Assembly: GCF_000733765.1 (NCBI RefSeq)
Contig: NZ_JPOG01000001.1
Location: 3,420,501 to 3,484,500 of the forward strand
Reading direction: 5' to 3'
DNA from: Algiphilus aromaticivorans DG1253
GTDB taxonomy: Bacteria > Pseudomonadota > Gammaproteobacteria > Nevskiales > Nevskiaceae
Length of the DNA stretch: 64,000 nucleotides
Below the pieces are notes generated by a model. That model was not told the origin of the DNA and did no database searches. It was given only the letters and a program-made list of their open reading frames with translations. This document shows positions 23,726 through 32,613 of the stretch, one piece after another. Made by a program: the position numbers and the translations under genes. How positions within the stretch are numbered: position 1 is the first letter of the stretch; every line of letters begins with the position of its first letter.

Positions 23726-24082
23726 ATGGCATCGATCGATCTCACCCCGCTGAAGGAAATTGAGGGCTTCATGAGCGCCGGGCTGGTGGACGGCGAGAGC
23801 GGCATGCTGATGGCCGCCACCGAGGGCGGCACCATCGATCTGGAGGTGGCCGCGGCCGGCAACTCCGAGGTCGTCAAGGCCAAGCGCCGCGTCGCCGAGA
23901 AGCTGGGCATCCCCGGCGGCATCGAGGACATTCTTATCACGCTGACTGAGCAGTACCACCTGATCCGGCCGCTGGCGAAGTCGCAGGACGTCTTCGTCTA
24001 TCTCGTGCTCAATCGCAAGCAGGCCAATCTGGCCATGGCGCGCCGCAGCCTGCAGAGCTTCGAGGGATCGCTTTCGCTCTAG
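23726..24082 (+). CDS. Roadblock/LC7 domain protein (GTPase partner 2)
   Basis: A 118-residue second roadblock protein ([45 protein letters not shown], then [18 protein letters not shown]). The start at 23726 has AAAGGAG nine bases upstream. An alternative start at 23675 would overlap the previous stop as ATGA and add 17 residues including FRFLQRIFG. Presence of two different roadblock proteins suggests a heterodimer or separate activator and scaffold roles. Confidence 0.83.
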   Translation: MASIDLTPLKEIEGFMSAGLVDGESGMLMAATEGGTIDLEVAAAGNSEVVKAKRRVAEKLGIPGGIEDILITLTEQYHLIRPLAKSQDVFVYLVLNRKQANLAMARRSLQSFEGSLSL

Positions 24083-24098
24083 GGAATCGGCCAGCCTT

Positions 24099-24136
24099 CG
24101 GGCCCGCGCGCCAGCGGCAGATCGCGCGCGGGCCCG
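24099..24136. terminator. Strong GC-rich hairpin between convergent genes
   Basis: CGGGCCCGCGCG (24099-24110) pairs perfectly with CGCGCGGGCCCG (24125-24136) across a 14-nt loop. It lies between the end of the roadblock operon and the end of the M48 protease gene on the opposite strand, where a bidirectional terminator is expected. No T tract follows on either strand, so it may work with Rho or mainly protect 3' ends. Confidence 0.55.
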
Positions 24137-24194
24137 TTGCGCTGTCGTCGGATGGCTGCTGGCTTCGGGCCGGCTGAGGCAGCGCTAAGCCTTA

Positions 24195-26162
24195 TTACAC
24201 CGAAGCGGAAGCCGGATGCCCGGTCTGGCCATTCGTGGGCGGCAGCGGACAGTGCAGGGTGGCTACCACCGCGCGCAGCAGCTCGTACTCCTCGGCGGTG
24301 ACCTGATGGTTGTGGCGCATCGTCCGACTCAGGCCGCGTAGCAGCTTCTCCTTGTGCTGCGGGGCCAGACGGTCCAGCCGTTGCAGCGCGTCGTCCAGCT
24401 TCTGATGCCAGTCGGGGGCCTCGCTGTAGGTCGGCACCTCGCTGAGCACCTGCGCCATGCCGCTTTCATAGGCAGTGCGCGCCTGCCCCTCGTCGGCGTG
24501 GCCAATACGCGCCATGACGCCGAAGAGCAGCGCGATGTCCTCGGCACGCTGCTCCGGGCCTCGCTTGCCGGCCTCGCGCCGGCTCGGCGTGAGGATGTCG
24601 CTGAGCTGGCTTTCCAGCATCATCGCGAGGGCGTACTCGTGCATGGCGATGTGGCCGTCGGCGTGGATCAGTGCCGGCAAGACGCGGCGCAGCCGCTGCA
24701 GCCGTGCCTGCGGCAGGCGGCGCAGGGCGGGCATGCCGATGGCTGCCAGAGGTACTCGCTGCAGCGGGTGCAGTGCGATCATGGCCTCGCGCAGTCCCCT
24801 GGCGGCGTCGGCGGCCGGTTCACCGAGGTGTTCGATGATGGCTTGGCGTTGCTGCTTGCGGATGCCCTCATCCTCGTCGAGCAGCAGCGCCAGCAGCACG
24901 GCCATCGCGCCGCCCGGCGTGTGTGCCGTTTCGGTTAGTCGCTCCGGCATCGTGGCGCGCAGGGTACGTGCGAGCTGCACATGGTCGAGCGCCATGCTGC
25001 CGGCTGCCTCCAGCAGTTCGTCCACCTGTTGCACTTCGCTGGCGGCATCAACGCCTTGTGTCGGCGTATCGCTGCTCTGAGCGGCCATGCCGGCGCTCAG
25101 CCCGGCGATGGCCGCGCTGGATGGGCCGCTGCGCTCGCTCCTATCCGGCTGGCGGCCATCGTAACGTTCGCCGAGACGGCGGGCCTCGGCCTTGAAGGCC
25201 TTGGGATCGAAACCGGGCTCCAGAGCGCGGATGCGCTTGGTGATCGGCGGATGCGTGGCGAAGAGCCGGCTCTTCAGCCCGTGGGCGAAGAGCATGTGGC
25301 TGACGTCCTCGGCTTCGGCGGTGGTCAGCCTGGAGCCCTGAGGCACGCCGGCGATCTTCTTGAGGGCGCCGGCGAGACCGCTGTTCTGGCGCGTGAACTG
25401 CACGGCCGAGGCGTCGGCAAGATACTCGCGTGAGCGCGACACCGCAGCCTTGATCATGTGGCCGAAGAGCACGCCGATGTAACCGATGGCGACCAGCGCC
25501 AGCCCCAGGGCGGCGGCACCGGCAGCGTTGCGGTTGCGCGAGATCGCGCCCGACAGCATCAGCCGCTGTCCGGCGATGGCGATCACCAGAATGCCGAACA
25601 GCCAGCCCATGAGATTGATGTTCAGGCGCATGTCGCCGTTGAGGATGTGGCTGTACTCGTGGGCGATGACGCCCTGCAGCTCTTCGCGGTTGAGCCGGTC
25701 CAGCGTGCCGCGCGTAACGGCGATGGCCGCGTCCGAGGGCGTGTAGCCGGCGGCGAAGGCGTTGATGGCGTCCTCGTTCTCCAGGACGTAGATGGCCGGC
25801 ACCGGCACGCCGGAGGCGATGGACATTTCCTCCACCACGTTGCGCAAGCGCAGGAGCTGCAGGTCACGGGTGTCCTCGCTTACGCGTGTGCCGCCCAGCG
25901 ATTCCGCCACCTTCGTGCCGCCGGCGCGAAGCTGCGACATGCGGATCAGCACGGCGCCGCCTACGATGGTCAGCACGATCACCGTGGTCGTGATCAGCGG
26001 GCCGGTCAGCTGCTCTGCCGGGACCTCGCCGGCGCCCAGTAGGCCGAAGGCCACGACGGCGTTGACCGCGGCCAGGATGGCCAGCACGGCGAGCAGGAAC
26101 ATGCCGACGAGGACGCGGGTGCTGCGGCGTGCCGCTGCCTGTTGTTCGAAGAAGGTGGCCAC
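24195..26162 (-). CDS. M48 family membrane metalloprotease, HtpX-like, with long C-terminal extension
   Basis: A 655-residue inner-membrane zinc protease. Two N-terminal helices (about 18-45 and 55-75) precede the catalytic HEYSH near residue 165 (third ligand in SREYLADASAVQFTR), with two more membrane segments between. The C-terminal 300 residues form a soluble helical region not found in HtpX (about 290 residues) and include a tellurite-resistance-like helical block (LIHADGHIAMHEYALAMML). The start is GTG at 26162. LemA is encoded 12 bp upstream, the classic LemA-M48 pairing used in envelope quality control. Confidence 0.9.
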   Translation of the reverse strand: MATFFEQQAAARRSTRVLVGMFLLAVLAILAAVNAVVAFGLLGAGEVPAEQLTGPLITTTVIVLTIVGGAVLIRMSQLRAGGTKVAESLGGTRVSEDTRDLQLLRLRNVVEEMSIASGVPVPAIYVLENEDAINAFAAGYTPSDAAIAVTRGTLDRLNREELQGVIAHEYSHILNGDMRLNINLMGWLFGILVIAIAGQRLMLSGAISRNRNAAGAAALGLALVAIGYIGVLFGHMIKAAVSRSREYLADASAVQFTRQNSGLAGALKKIAGVPQGSRLTTAEAEDVSHMLFAHGLKSRLFATHPPITKRIRALEPGFDPKAFKAEARRLGERYDGRQPDRSERSGPSSAAIAGLSAGMAAQSSDTPTQGVDAASEVQQVDELLEAAGSMALDHVQLARTLRATMPERLTETAHTPGGAMAVLLALLLDEDEGIRKQQRQAIIEHLGEPAADAARGLREAMIALHPLQRVPLAAIGMPALRRLPQARLQRLRRVLPALIHADGHIAMHEYALAMMLESQLSDILTPSRREAGKRGPEQRAEDIALLFGVMARIGHADEGQARTAYESGMAQVLSEVPTYSEAPDWHQKLDDALQRLDRLAPQHKEKLLRGLSRTMRHNHQVTAEEYELLRAVVATLHCPLPPTNGQTGHPASASV

Positions 26163-26174
26163 TACCTAGACCAC

Positions 26175-26759
26175 CTAGAAGGACACTTCTGGCGCGGCGC
26201 GCATCTCGACCGACTCGATCTCCAGTGGCTCGGCCGGCGCGAAGTTGAACTGGTTGGCGATGATGCTGCCCGGGAACATCTCGCGGCGGTTGTTGTAACT
26301 CATGACCGCGTCGTTGAAGGCCTGGCGTGCGAAGGCGACGCGGTTCTCGGTGGAGGTGAGTTCCTCGGAGAGCTGCATCATGTTCTGGTTGGCTTTGAGG
26401 TCCGGGTAGGACTCGGACAGCGCGAAGAGCTTGCCCAGGCTCTGCGTGAGCATGTTCTCGGCGCCCGCCAGCTTCTGCATCTTGTCGCCGTTGCCGGGGT
26501 CGCCGGCGGCATCCTGCAGGCCGGAGGCCGCCTGGTTGCGCGCCTGGATGACTGCCTCCAGCGTCTCGCGCTCGTGCGCCATGTAGCCCTTGGCGGTCTC
26601 GACGAGATTCGGGATGAGCTCGTGGCGCCGCTGCAGCTGCACATCGATCTGGGCGAAGGCATTACGGAAGGCGTTGCGCGCTCCGATGAGGCCGTTGTAG
26701 GTGACGACTGCCCAGCCAACAATGAGCAGGATCAGTCCGAGAACAATGAGCCATTCCAT
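26175..26759 (-). CDS. LemA family protein
   Basis: A 194-residue protein with one N-terminal helix (WLIVLGLILLIVGWAVVTYN) and a helical coiled body. Hallmarks are NAFAQIDVQLQRRHELIPNLVETAKGY, the Q-A-SGL insert, ENRVAFARQAFNDAVMSYN, and the terminal FPGSIIANQFNFAPAEP. LemA proteins sit at the membrane and act with M48 proteases; their biochemical job is not settled. The start at 26759 excludes an implausible 18-residue upstream extension. It is first in a two-gene operon with the M48 protease. Confidence 0.93.
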   Translation of the reverse strand: MEWLIVLGLILLIVGWAVVTYNGLIGARNAFRNAFAQIDVQLQRRHELIPNLVETAKGYMAHERETLEAVIQARNQAASGLQDAAGDPGNGDKMQKLAGAENMLTQSLGKLFALSESYPDLKANQNMMQLSEELTSTENRVAFARQAFNDAVMSYNNRREMFPGSIIANQFNFAPAEPLEIESVEMRAAPEVSF

Positions 26760-27009
26760 GCGCGGTGCTCCGTAATGCGATGGGGAAGAAGCGGAACTGC
26801 GTCTTCCGAGCATCCATTATGAGCGTGCAAGTGTTACGGACGCAGTCGGCATGGTCCGGGCCGGCGCGGCGCGCGATAGCCGCCTGGCTCCAGCGCCTGC
26901 CGCTACCTATCCGTCCATCCGTCGGCGCCAGTCGCTGGCGGCCAATGGGCGGACAGTCGACGGACGCGTGGGTGGTTCACGCGAGCGTTGACTGCGCCAC
27001 AATGCCGGC

Positions 27010-27591
27010 ATGACCGAGCTGCAGCGCGAGACGATAGAGGCCGGCCGCGGTCAGCGGCTGCGTTTCGATGGCGACACCGGGCCCCTGTCCTGGGCGGATT
27101 GTCTGCGTGGCTGGCGGAACGATGCGGGCTTCCGCGAGCGCTTCGGGCAGGCGCTGGCCGATGCGCCTTTCGAGGCTTTCCGCTGGGAATGTCTGCCGGT
27201 GACCGCTGATAGCATCGAGCAGCCTTTCGAGTGCGTGCTCATCGATGCCCCGGAGCTGCTGCGTAAGGCTGACGGTAGTGATTTCACCGAGCATTTCGAG
27301 GCGAGCGCCCCGGTGCTGCGCTTCGCCAATCTGGGCGGAGATGCAGAGCTAGTGGTGCCGCGACCGATGGCCGAGCCTGCCGCCTATCCGCACCTCGGCG
27401 CCTTCCTGCGCCAGGCGCCGGCGGCGCAGCGCGACGCGCTGTGGCAGGCCGTTGCCGCCGCCGTGGACGACTGCCTGGGGGTGGCGCCGTTGTGGCTGAG
27501 CACGGCCGGCGACGGCGTGCCGTGGCTGCATATTCGCCTGGACAGTCGGCCCAAGTACTACCGGCACGTTCCCTATCGTCTCAGGCGCTGA
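27010..27591 (+). CDS. DUF6940 family protein
   Basis: A 193-residue soluble protein matching what I recall as DUF6940: LRFDGDTGPLSWADCLRGWRNDAGFRERF, APFEAFRWECLPVT, PFECVLIDAPELLR, then AAYPHLGAFLRQAP and the terminal LDSRPKYYRHVPYR. Family members are found in many bacteria without a known role. About 250 bp separate it from the lemA start on the other strand, leaving space for two promoters; I see no other feature there. Confidence 0.82.
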   Translation: MTELQRETIEAGRGQRLRFDGDTGPLSWADCLRGWRNDAGFRERFGQALADAPFEAFRWECLPVTADSIEQPFECVLIDAPELLRKADGSDFTEHFEASAPVLRFANLGGDAELVVPRPMAEPAAYPHLGAFLRQAPAAQRDALWQAVAAAVDDCLGVAPLWLSTAGDGVPWLHIRLDSRPKYYRHVPYRLRR

Positions 27592-27746
27592 TGGGCCGGT
27601 GCGGTGCCAGGCCGCCGGTCCGTGGATCGGCGCCGCCCCGACCTTCACTACTTTGGTCGACAGGCCGTTTGTGGCAGCTTTGGAACCAATGACGGCGGCT
27701 GCGCGTGTAAAGACACGAGCCGCCGTTTCCGCGAGAGGAGACAAAC

Positions 27747-28103
27747 ATGCTGCGATGGACGACAACAATGGTTCCCGTATTGGCCTTGCTGGGCGCCTGT
27801 TCGGGCCAGGACGGTGTGGCCGAGCGCGCGGAGAACGAAGTCGGTGGGCAGGCGGCTGCTTCCGATGCGCAGCGCGTCTACATTGATCCGGAAACCGGTG
27901 AGATGGGCGTGCCGCCCGCGGATCGGGCGAAGTCGCGCAGCGACAATGATGGCGTCGCTGGCGCGCCGGCATACCAGCGCGAAGAGCGCCCGGACGGAAC
28001 GGTGGTGCTGCGCCCCAAGCAGCCGGAGCGGCACATCATCGAGGCCGAGACCGACGACGACGGCGAGGTAACAGTGAAGGAGCGGGACCGGCATGCGCAG
28101 TAG
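27747..28103 (+). CDS. Small lipoprotein with an RVYIDPETGE motif
   Basis: A 118-residue exported protein with a signal peptide and lipobox LLGAC (residues 14-18), followed by a polar, disordered body. The motif QRVYIDPETGEMGVPP resembles the post-PEP-CTERM type domain seen in small exported proteins, but I hold that loosely. GAGAGGAG lies upstream of the ATG. The last 11 bases overlap the start of the metalloprotease-like gene, which ties the two in translation and hints that they work together at the cell surface. Confidence 0.75.
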   Translation: MLRWTTTMVPVLALLGACSGQDGVAERAENEVGGQAAASDAQRVYIDPETGEMGVPPADRAKSRSDNDGVAGAPAYQREERPDGTVVLRPKQPERHIIEAETDDDGEVTVKERDRHAQ

Positions 28104-30273
28104 CTGGGCCGTCCTCGCTGCTCTGTGCGTGCTACCGGCTGCGCAAGCGGCGGTCATCACAGTGCAGTCCAACGATCCACCGGGTGAAGGCTTCAACGAC
28201 CCCACCGCGTTCACACCGGAGGGTGGTAACAACGCCAAAACGATCGGCGAGGCGCGTCGCAACGTCTTCCGGGCAGCGGCCGAGCAGTGGGGCGCCATCC
28301 TCGACAGCAGCGTCGAGATCGTGGTGGACGCGAGCTTCGCGCCTGCGCCGGACGATCAATGCTCGGTGAACGAAGGCACGCTCGGCGCTGCCGGTCCGGC
28401 GAAGTTCTTCGCGCGCTTTCGCGGCGCGCCGCGCACGGATACCTTCTATCCCGTGGCGCTGGCCAATGCCCTCGCCGGTCAGGATCTCGACCCGGTCGTT
28501 CCCGACATCGGCGCCAGCTTCAACGGCGCCGTCGACACCGATCCGGATTGCCTGCGCGGCCTGCGCTTCTATTACGGTTTCGATCATGCCGGTGGCAGAG
28601 GCACCATCGACTTCTACAACGTCGTCATGCACGAGTTGGCGCACGGCCTCGGCTTCTCGACCCTCATTGCCGACAATGGCGAGAACTCTGCGACGCCCGA
28701 CTTCTATGTGCTGGACCGGCTGATCTTCGACAACAGCCAGGGCCGCTTCTGGGAAGCCATGAGCGATACGCAGCGCGCGGCTTCGGTGACCAACGAGCGC
28801 AATGTCGTCAACGTCGGCGACTTCGTGCGGGGCGGCGCCGTGTCGCAGGGGCTCGACAGCGGCAACGGCGCCGATGCCGCCGGCCGCCCGCTGATCTACT
28901 CGCCGAACTCCTTCGACGTCGGCTCATCCATCGCGCACTGGGACACCGAGGCTGAGCCCAGTCTGTTGATGGAGCCCTTCGCCACGGCCGATGTCCGTGC
29001 CAAGACCGGCGTCGACATGACGAGTTGTCTGCTGCAGGACCTGGGCTGGCAGCTGCAGGGCGGGGTCGGCTGCCCGGATTGGCACGCCGCCGACACGCCA
29101 CCCGAGATCGCCCCGATTCCCGATCAGACGCTCAAGACCGGCGGCACGAGCGACCCGATCCTGCTGCAGGTGACCGACAACAGTCGCGTCACACCCGATG
29201 CCAGTCTCGCGCTGCAGGCCTTCTCCGACAATCAGGCCGCGGTGCCCGACAGCGGCATCGGATTCAGTGGCAGTGGCGGACAACGCGAACTCACACTCGA
29301 GGCCGGCTCGGAGGTCGGTAACGCCACGGTGACCGTGATCGTTTCCGATGGCACCTTCACCGCGCGCGAGCGCTTTGCGGTGGCCGTAACCGCGGATGGC
29401 GGCAATCGGCCGCCGGTGGCGCGCACCGACGTGCTGAAAACGCTGTCGACGCAAACGGTGACCGGCAACGTGCTTGCAGACAACGGCAACGGTGCCGATA
29501 GCGATCCGGACGGTGACGTCTTGCGCGTGTCGGCCGTCGATGGTTCGGCCGACAAGGTGGGCGTGGCATTCACCACCGAGGGTGGTGCCGAGCTGCGCAT
29601 CGATGCCGACGGCGGCTTTCGCTACACGCCGGGTGGCGAGCTGGCCGAGCTGCAGCCCAGCCGGCAGGCTGCCGAGGCGGTTGACTACACGATTACGGAC
29701 GATCGTGGCGGTTTCGGCACTGATGCGGTCAATTTCGTCGTGACCGGCGACCCCGGCACCGACCGCCACGGTGACGACCCCGAATCCGCCACGCGAATCG
29801 TTCTGGACGAGGCCCTTCGGCAGATCGACGGCGCGATCAACACGCGCGGCGACCGTGACTACTTCGTCTTCAGCCTGGGTGATCCGGCCGATGTGCTGCT
29901 GCGCACGACCGGGGACACCGACACCGTCGGCACGCTGCACGATGCCGGGGGCGAGGTCCTTGCGGAGAGTGACGACGTGCTTCGCGACGGCGAGACCGAC
30001 GAAAACTTCCGCATCGCCCGGGGCCTGCCGGCTGGCAGCTACACGCTCGAGATCGGTGGCTTTGACGACCGTGCCACCGGCAATTACCTGCTCGAGGCCA
30101 GCGCCTCCCCGGAGCCGGCGAGTGATGCGGGCGATGCGGAAGATCCCGGCGACGGCGCGGCCGCTGGCGAGTCGGGTGGCAGCTCGGGTGGTGGCTTCGC
30201 CTGGCTACTGCTCGTGCCCCTGGGATTGGCTGCCGCCTTGCGTCGCTTCAACACGGGATCTGAGTCGGCGTGA
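28093..30273 (+). CDS. Secreted metalloprotease-like protein with GlyGly-CTERM tail
   Basis: A 726-residue exported protein. Signal peptide at 1-19; a putative zinc protease domain to about 330 with VVMHELAHGLGF (HExxHGxGF) near residue 180; two beta-sandwich segments (335-435 and 440-555, the latter VCBS/cadherin-like with DSDPDGDVLRV); a prepeptidase C-terminal (PPC)-like domain near 560-675; an acidic linker; and SSGGGFAWLLLVPLGLAAALRR at the end. That terminal pattern of glycines, a hydrophobic helix and arginines is the GlyGly-CTERM signal processed by rhombosortase. The start overlaps the lipoprotein gene by 11 bp. Confidence 0.85.
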   Translation: MRSSWAVLAALCVLPAAQAAVITVQSNDPPGEGFNDPTAFTPEGGNNAKTIGEARRNVFRAAAEQWGAILDSSVEIVVDASFAPAPDDQCSVNEGTLGAAGPAKFFARFRGAPRTDTFYPVALANALAGQDLDPVVPDIGASFNGAVDTDPDCLRGLRFYYGFDHAGGRGTIDFYNVVMHELAHGLGFSTLIADNGENSATPDFYVLDRLIFDNSQGRFWEAMSDTQRAASVTNERNVVNVGDFVRGGAVSQGLDSGNGADAAGRPLIYSPNSFDVGSSIAHWDTEAEPSLLMEPFATADVRAKTGVDMTSCLLQDLGWQLQGGVGCPDWHAADTPPEIAPIPDQTLKTGGTSDPILLQVTDNSRVTPDASLALQAFSDNQAAVPDSGIGFSGSGGQRELTLEAGSEVGNATVTVIVSDGTFTARERFAVAVTADGGNRPPVARTDVLKTLSTQTVTGNVLADNGNGADSDPDGDVLRVSAVDGSADKVGVAFTTEGGAELRIDADGGFRYTPGGELAELQPSRQAAEAVDYTITDDRGGFGTDAVNFVVTGDPGTDRHGDDPESATRIVLDEALRQIDGAINTRGDRDYFVFSLGDPADVLLRTTGDTDTVGTLHDAGGEVLAESDDVLRDGETDENFRIARGLPAGSYTLEIGGFDDRATGNYLLEASASPEPASDAGDAEDPGDGAAAGESGGSSGGGFAWLLLVPLGLAAALRRFNTGSESA

Positions 30274-30308
30274 TCGCCTTGGCCTGATATATCCTGCCGA
30301 TTGAGTCC

Positions 30309-31541
30309 TTGTCGGCCGCCGTTCGTCCCGTGGCGCTAGCGGGTGGTGTCGGCACCGCGCAGCATGAGTGTCGCGTCGTCACCAGCCTCCGGAGCCAAGC
30401 GTTGCCGCAGAGCGTTCCCCATCGTTTGAAGGCGTGGTTGTTCCCGCCGCTGCCCGATGAGGCGCGGTCCGCCTTCGCGCAGGACCAGCGCCAGATCGCG
30501 CGCCGTATCTTGATGGCCGCCGCAGCGCTGACCCTGCTGATGCTGCCGCTGTTGCAGGTGCTGGAGCAGGCAACAATGAACACGCTCACGGAGCTGTGGT
30601 GGCAGCGGCTGATGATTCGCGCTCCACTCTTGCTCATGGCGACCGCGGCGCTGGCCTTATACGCGTGGCGCCCGGAAGGCCGATGGCCGCGGCCGTTCGC
30701 CCTGCTCTTCGGCGCCGCGCTTGTTATGGGCGGGATGGCGATACTGGTGCTGCACGTAGCCGCGGGTTGCCCGGATATCCACTACATCGTCCACTCGCTG
30801 ACGATGGCTTTTCCCGCCGTGGCGCTACTGGCGACGCGGGGTCTGCGCGATCTGCTACTGATCTATGTGTTGCCCTTGCTCGGCGTCGTGCTGCTGTGGT
30901 GGTGGCTGGGTTTGTGGCGGTCGGGCGAAATGAATGTGCTGATCTATCCCCTGCTGTCGATGGTGGTGGGCGCCGTGCTCGCGGATATGCTCCACCGCGC
31001 CAACCGACAGGCCTTTGCTGCGCGGCAGAAGCTGGAGCACAGCGCCACCACGGATGCGCTGACCGAGCTGCCCAACCGGCGCGCGGCCGATGCGTTGCTG
31101 GCCGTCGAACATGCCCGCTCGCTGCGCAGTGGCACGGGTTACGCGGCGATCATGGCGGATCTCGATCACTTCAAGCGCGTCAACGATACCCACGGGCACG
31201 ACGTTGGAGACGAGATCCTCACTGCGGTGGCCGAGCGTCTGCGCGCCGCGGTGCGCACGGGCGATCACGTCGCGCGTTGGGGGGGTGAGGAATTCCTCGT
31301 GCTGCTGCCGGAGATTGGCGCTACGGGTGCCCGTGAGGTGGCCGAGAAGCTGCGCGCCAGCGTAGCCGAAGCCCCCTTTATGACAAGCGCCGGTGCTTTA
31401 TCGATCACCATCAGCCTGGGAATCGCTCTGTGCGAGGGCGAGCCCGATGCCGCGGCGCTGGTTCAGCGGGCCGATACCGCGCTCTATCGCGCCAAGCAGG
31501 AGGGCCGTGATTGCGTAGTGTTGGCTGAGTCGCCGACTTGA
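30309..31541 (+). CDS. Membrane-bound diguanylate cyclase (GGDEF domain)
   Basis: About 410 residues: an N-terminal membrane module with six predicted helices (from about residue 65 to 225) and a C-terminal GGDEF domain that makes cyclic di-GMP. Active-site features are DALTELPNRRAAD, MADLDHFKRVNDTHGHDVGDE and RWGGEEF, a catalytically competent variant; no RxxD inhibitory site is visible five residues before it. The start is uncertain: TTG at 30309 gives the longest frame and TTG at 30402 is also possible, with no in-frame ATG before the first helix. Confidence 0.88.
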   Translation: MSAAVRPVALAGGVGTAQHECRVVTSLRSQALPQSVPHRLKAWLFPPLPDEARSAFAQDQRQIARRILMAAAALTLLMLPLLQVLEQATMNTLTELWWQRLMIRAPLLLMATAALALYAWRPEGRWPRPFALLFGAALVMGGMAILVLHVAAGCPDIHYIVHSLTMAFPAVALLATRGLRDLLLIYVLPLLGVVLLWWWLGLWRSGEMNVLIYPLLSMVVGAVLADMLHRANRQAFAARQKLEHSATTDALTELPNRRAADALLAVEHARSLRSGTGYAAIMADLDHFKRVNDTHGHDVGDEILTAVAERLRAAVRTGDHVARWGGEEFLVLLPEIGATGAREVAEKLRASVAEAPFMTSAGALSITISLGIALCEGEPDAAALVQRADTALYRAKQEGRDCVVLAESPT

Positions 31542-31616
31542 GCAAGTCGACTGAATGCTTGCCCCTGTGGGGCAGCGTCTCCACTCTTCTGCCGTACACG
31601 AGAAGAAAGCCGACCC

Positions 31617-32006
31617 ATGAGTTATCTGCATCTGGCGTACTTGCATTTGCTGACGGTCCTGCCGGCTTTCCTTATCGGCACTCTGGTGCTGCTGACGCGC
31701 AAGGGAACGCGGCGTCACCGGTACCTGGGCCGTGTATTCGCAGCCCTCATGGTGCTGACAGCGGCGATTACCCTTTTCATGCCATCGGCCGTCGGGCCGG
31801 CGCTCTGGGGGCATTTCGGCTTTCTTCACGCCTTGAGCCTGGTCGTGCTCTGGAGCGTGCCCGCGGCCATCCTCGCCATTCGTCGCGGCGACCGCGTCAC
31901 GCACAGGAACAATCTGATCTCGGTCTACTGCGGAGGCATTCTGATCGCGGGCAGCTTTGCACTCATGCCCGGACGCTTGCTGCACGGCTGGCTCTTCGGG
32001 GGCTGA
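31617..32006 (+). CDS. DUF2306-like four-helix membrane protein
   Basis: A 129-residue inner-membrane protein with four hydrophobic helices. The first loop, RKGTRRHRYLGRVFAALMVLTA, and the histidines in GHFGFLHALSL and THRNNLISVYCGGILIAGSF fit the DUF2306 group of predicted membrane proteins. The function is unknown. It lies 75 bp after the diguanylate cyclase and may be co-transcribed with it. Confidence 0.78.
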   Translation: MSYLHLAYLHLLTVLPAFLIGTLVLLTRKGTRRHRYLGRVFAALMVLTAAITLFMPSAVGPALWGHFGFLHALSLVVLWSVPAAILAIRRGDRVTHRNNLISVYCGGILIAGSFALMPGRLLHGWLFGG

Positions 32007-32055
32007 GCAGCGCACGCCATCTATAATTTGCGGCTCCACGCTTCGGCCGCTAGCC

Positions 32056-32604
32056 ATGCGAATCTGCGTTTACTGTGCTTCCAGCTCCCGGGCGCCCGCT
32101 GAATACGGTGATGCGGCCGAGGCTTTCGGGCGACTGCTGGCCGAGGCCGGCCACACCGTGGTGTTCGGCGGTGGCGCGACCGGTTCCATGGGCCGGCTCG
32201 CCGACGGTGCGCATGCCGCCGGCGGCGATACGGTCGGCGTCATGCCCGACTTCATGCAGGCGCTGGAGCTGGCGCATCCCAAGGTGGTGCGCTTTACCTG
32301 GACGCGCGACATGGCCGAGCGCAAGGCGCTGCTGCTGAAGGACAGCGATGCCGTCGTCGCCCTGCCCGGCGGCTGCGGCACCTTCGAGGAACTGCTGGAG
32401 GCCATCACGCTCAAGCGCCTCGGCCTGCACAGCAATCCCATCGTCGTGGTGAACCAGCGGGGCTACTACGATCCGCTGCTGGCTCAGTTCGAGCGCGCCA
32501 TCGATGATGACTTCATGCAGCCGGTGCATCGGGCGCTCTTCGCGGTGGTCGCGGATGTCCGCGAGGTGCTGGATGCCATCACCGAGGCCTGCGAAGCACC
32601 GTAG
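32056..32604 (+). CDS. LOG family (TIGR00730) nucleotide hydrolase-like protein
   Basis: A 182-residue Rossmann-fold protein of the LOG family, whose members release the base from nucleoside 5'-monophosphates (cytokinin-activating in plants). Conserved features are RICVYCASS at the N-terminus, VFGGGATGSMG, the RDMAERKALLL segment and the active-site motif PGGCGTFEE. The start at 32056 is the family start; the frame runs open to 31957 inside the previous gene. The bacterial role is often nucleotide salvage or unknown. Confidence 0.92.
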   Translation: MRICVYCASSSRAPAEYGDAAEAFGRLLAEAGHTVVFGGGATGSMGRLADGAHAAGGDTVGVMPDFMQALELAHPKVVRFTWTRDMAERKALLLKDSDAVVALPGGCGTFEELLEAITLKRLGLHSNPIVVVNQRGYYDPLLAQFERAIDDDFMQPVHRALFAVVADVREVLDAITEACEAP

Positions 32605-32613
32605 CGCTGCAGG

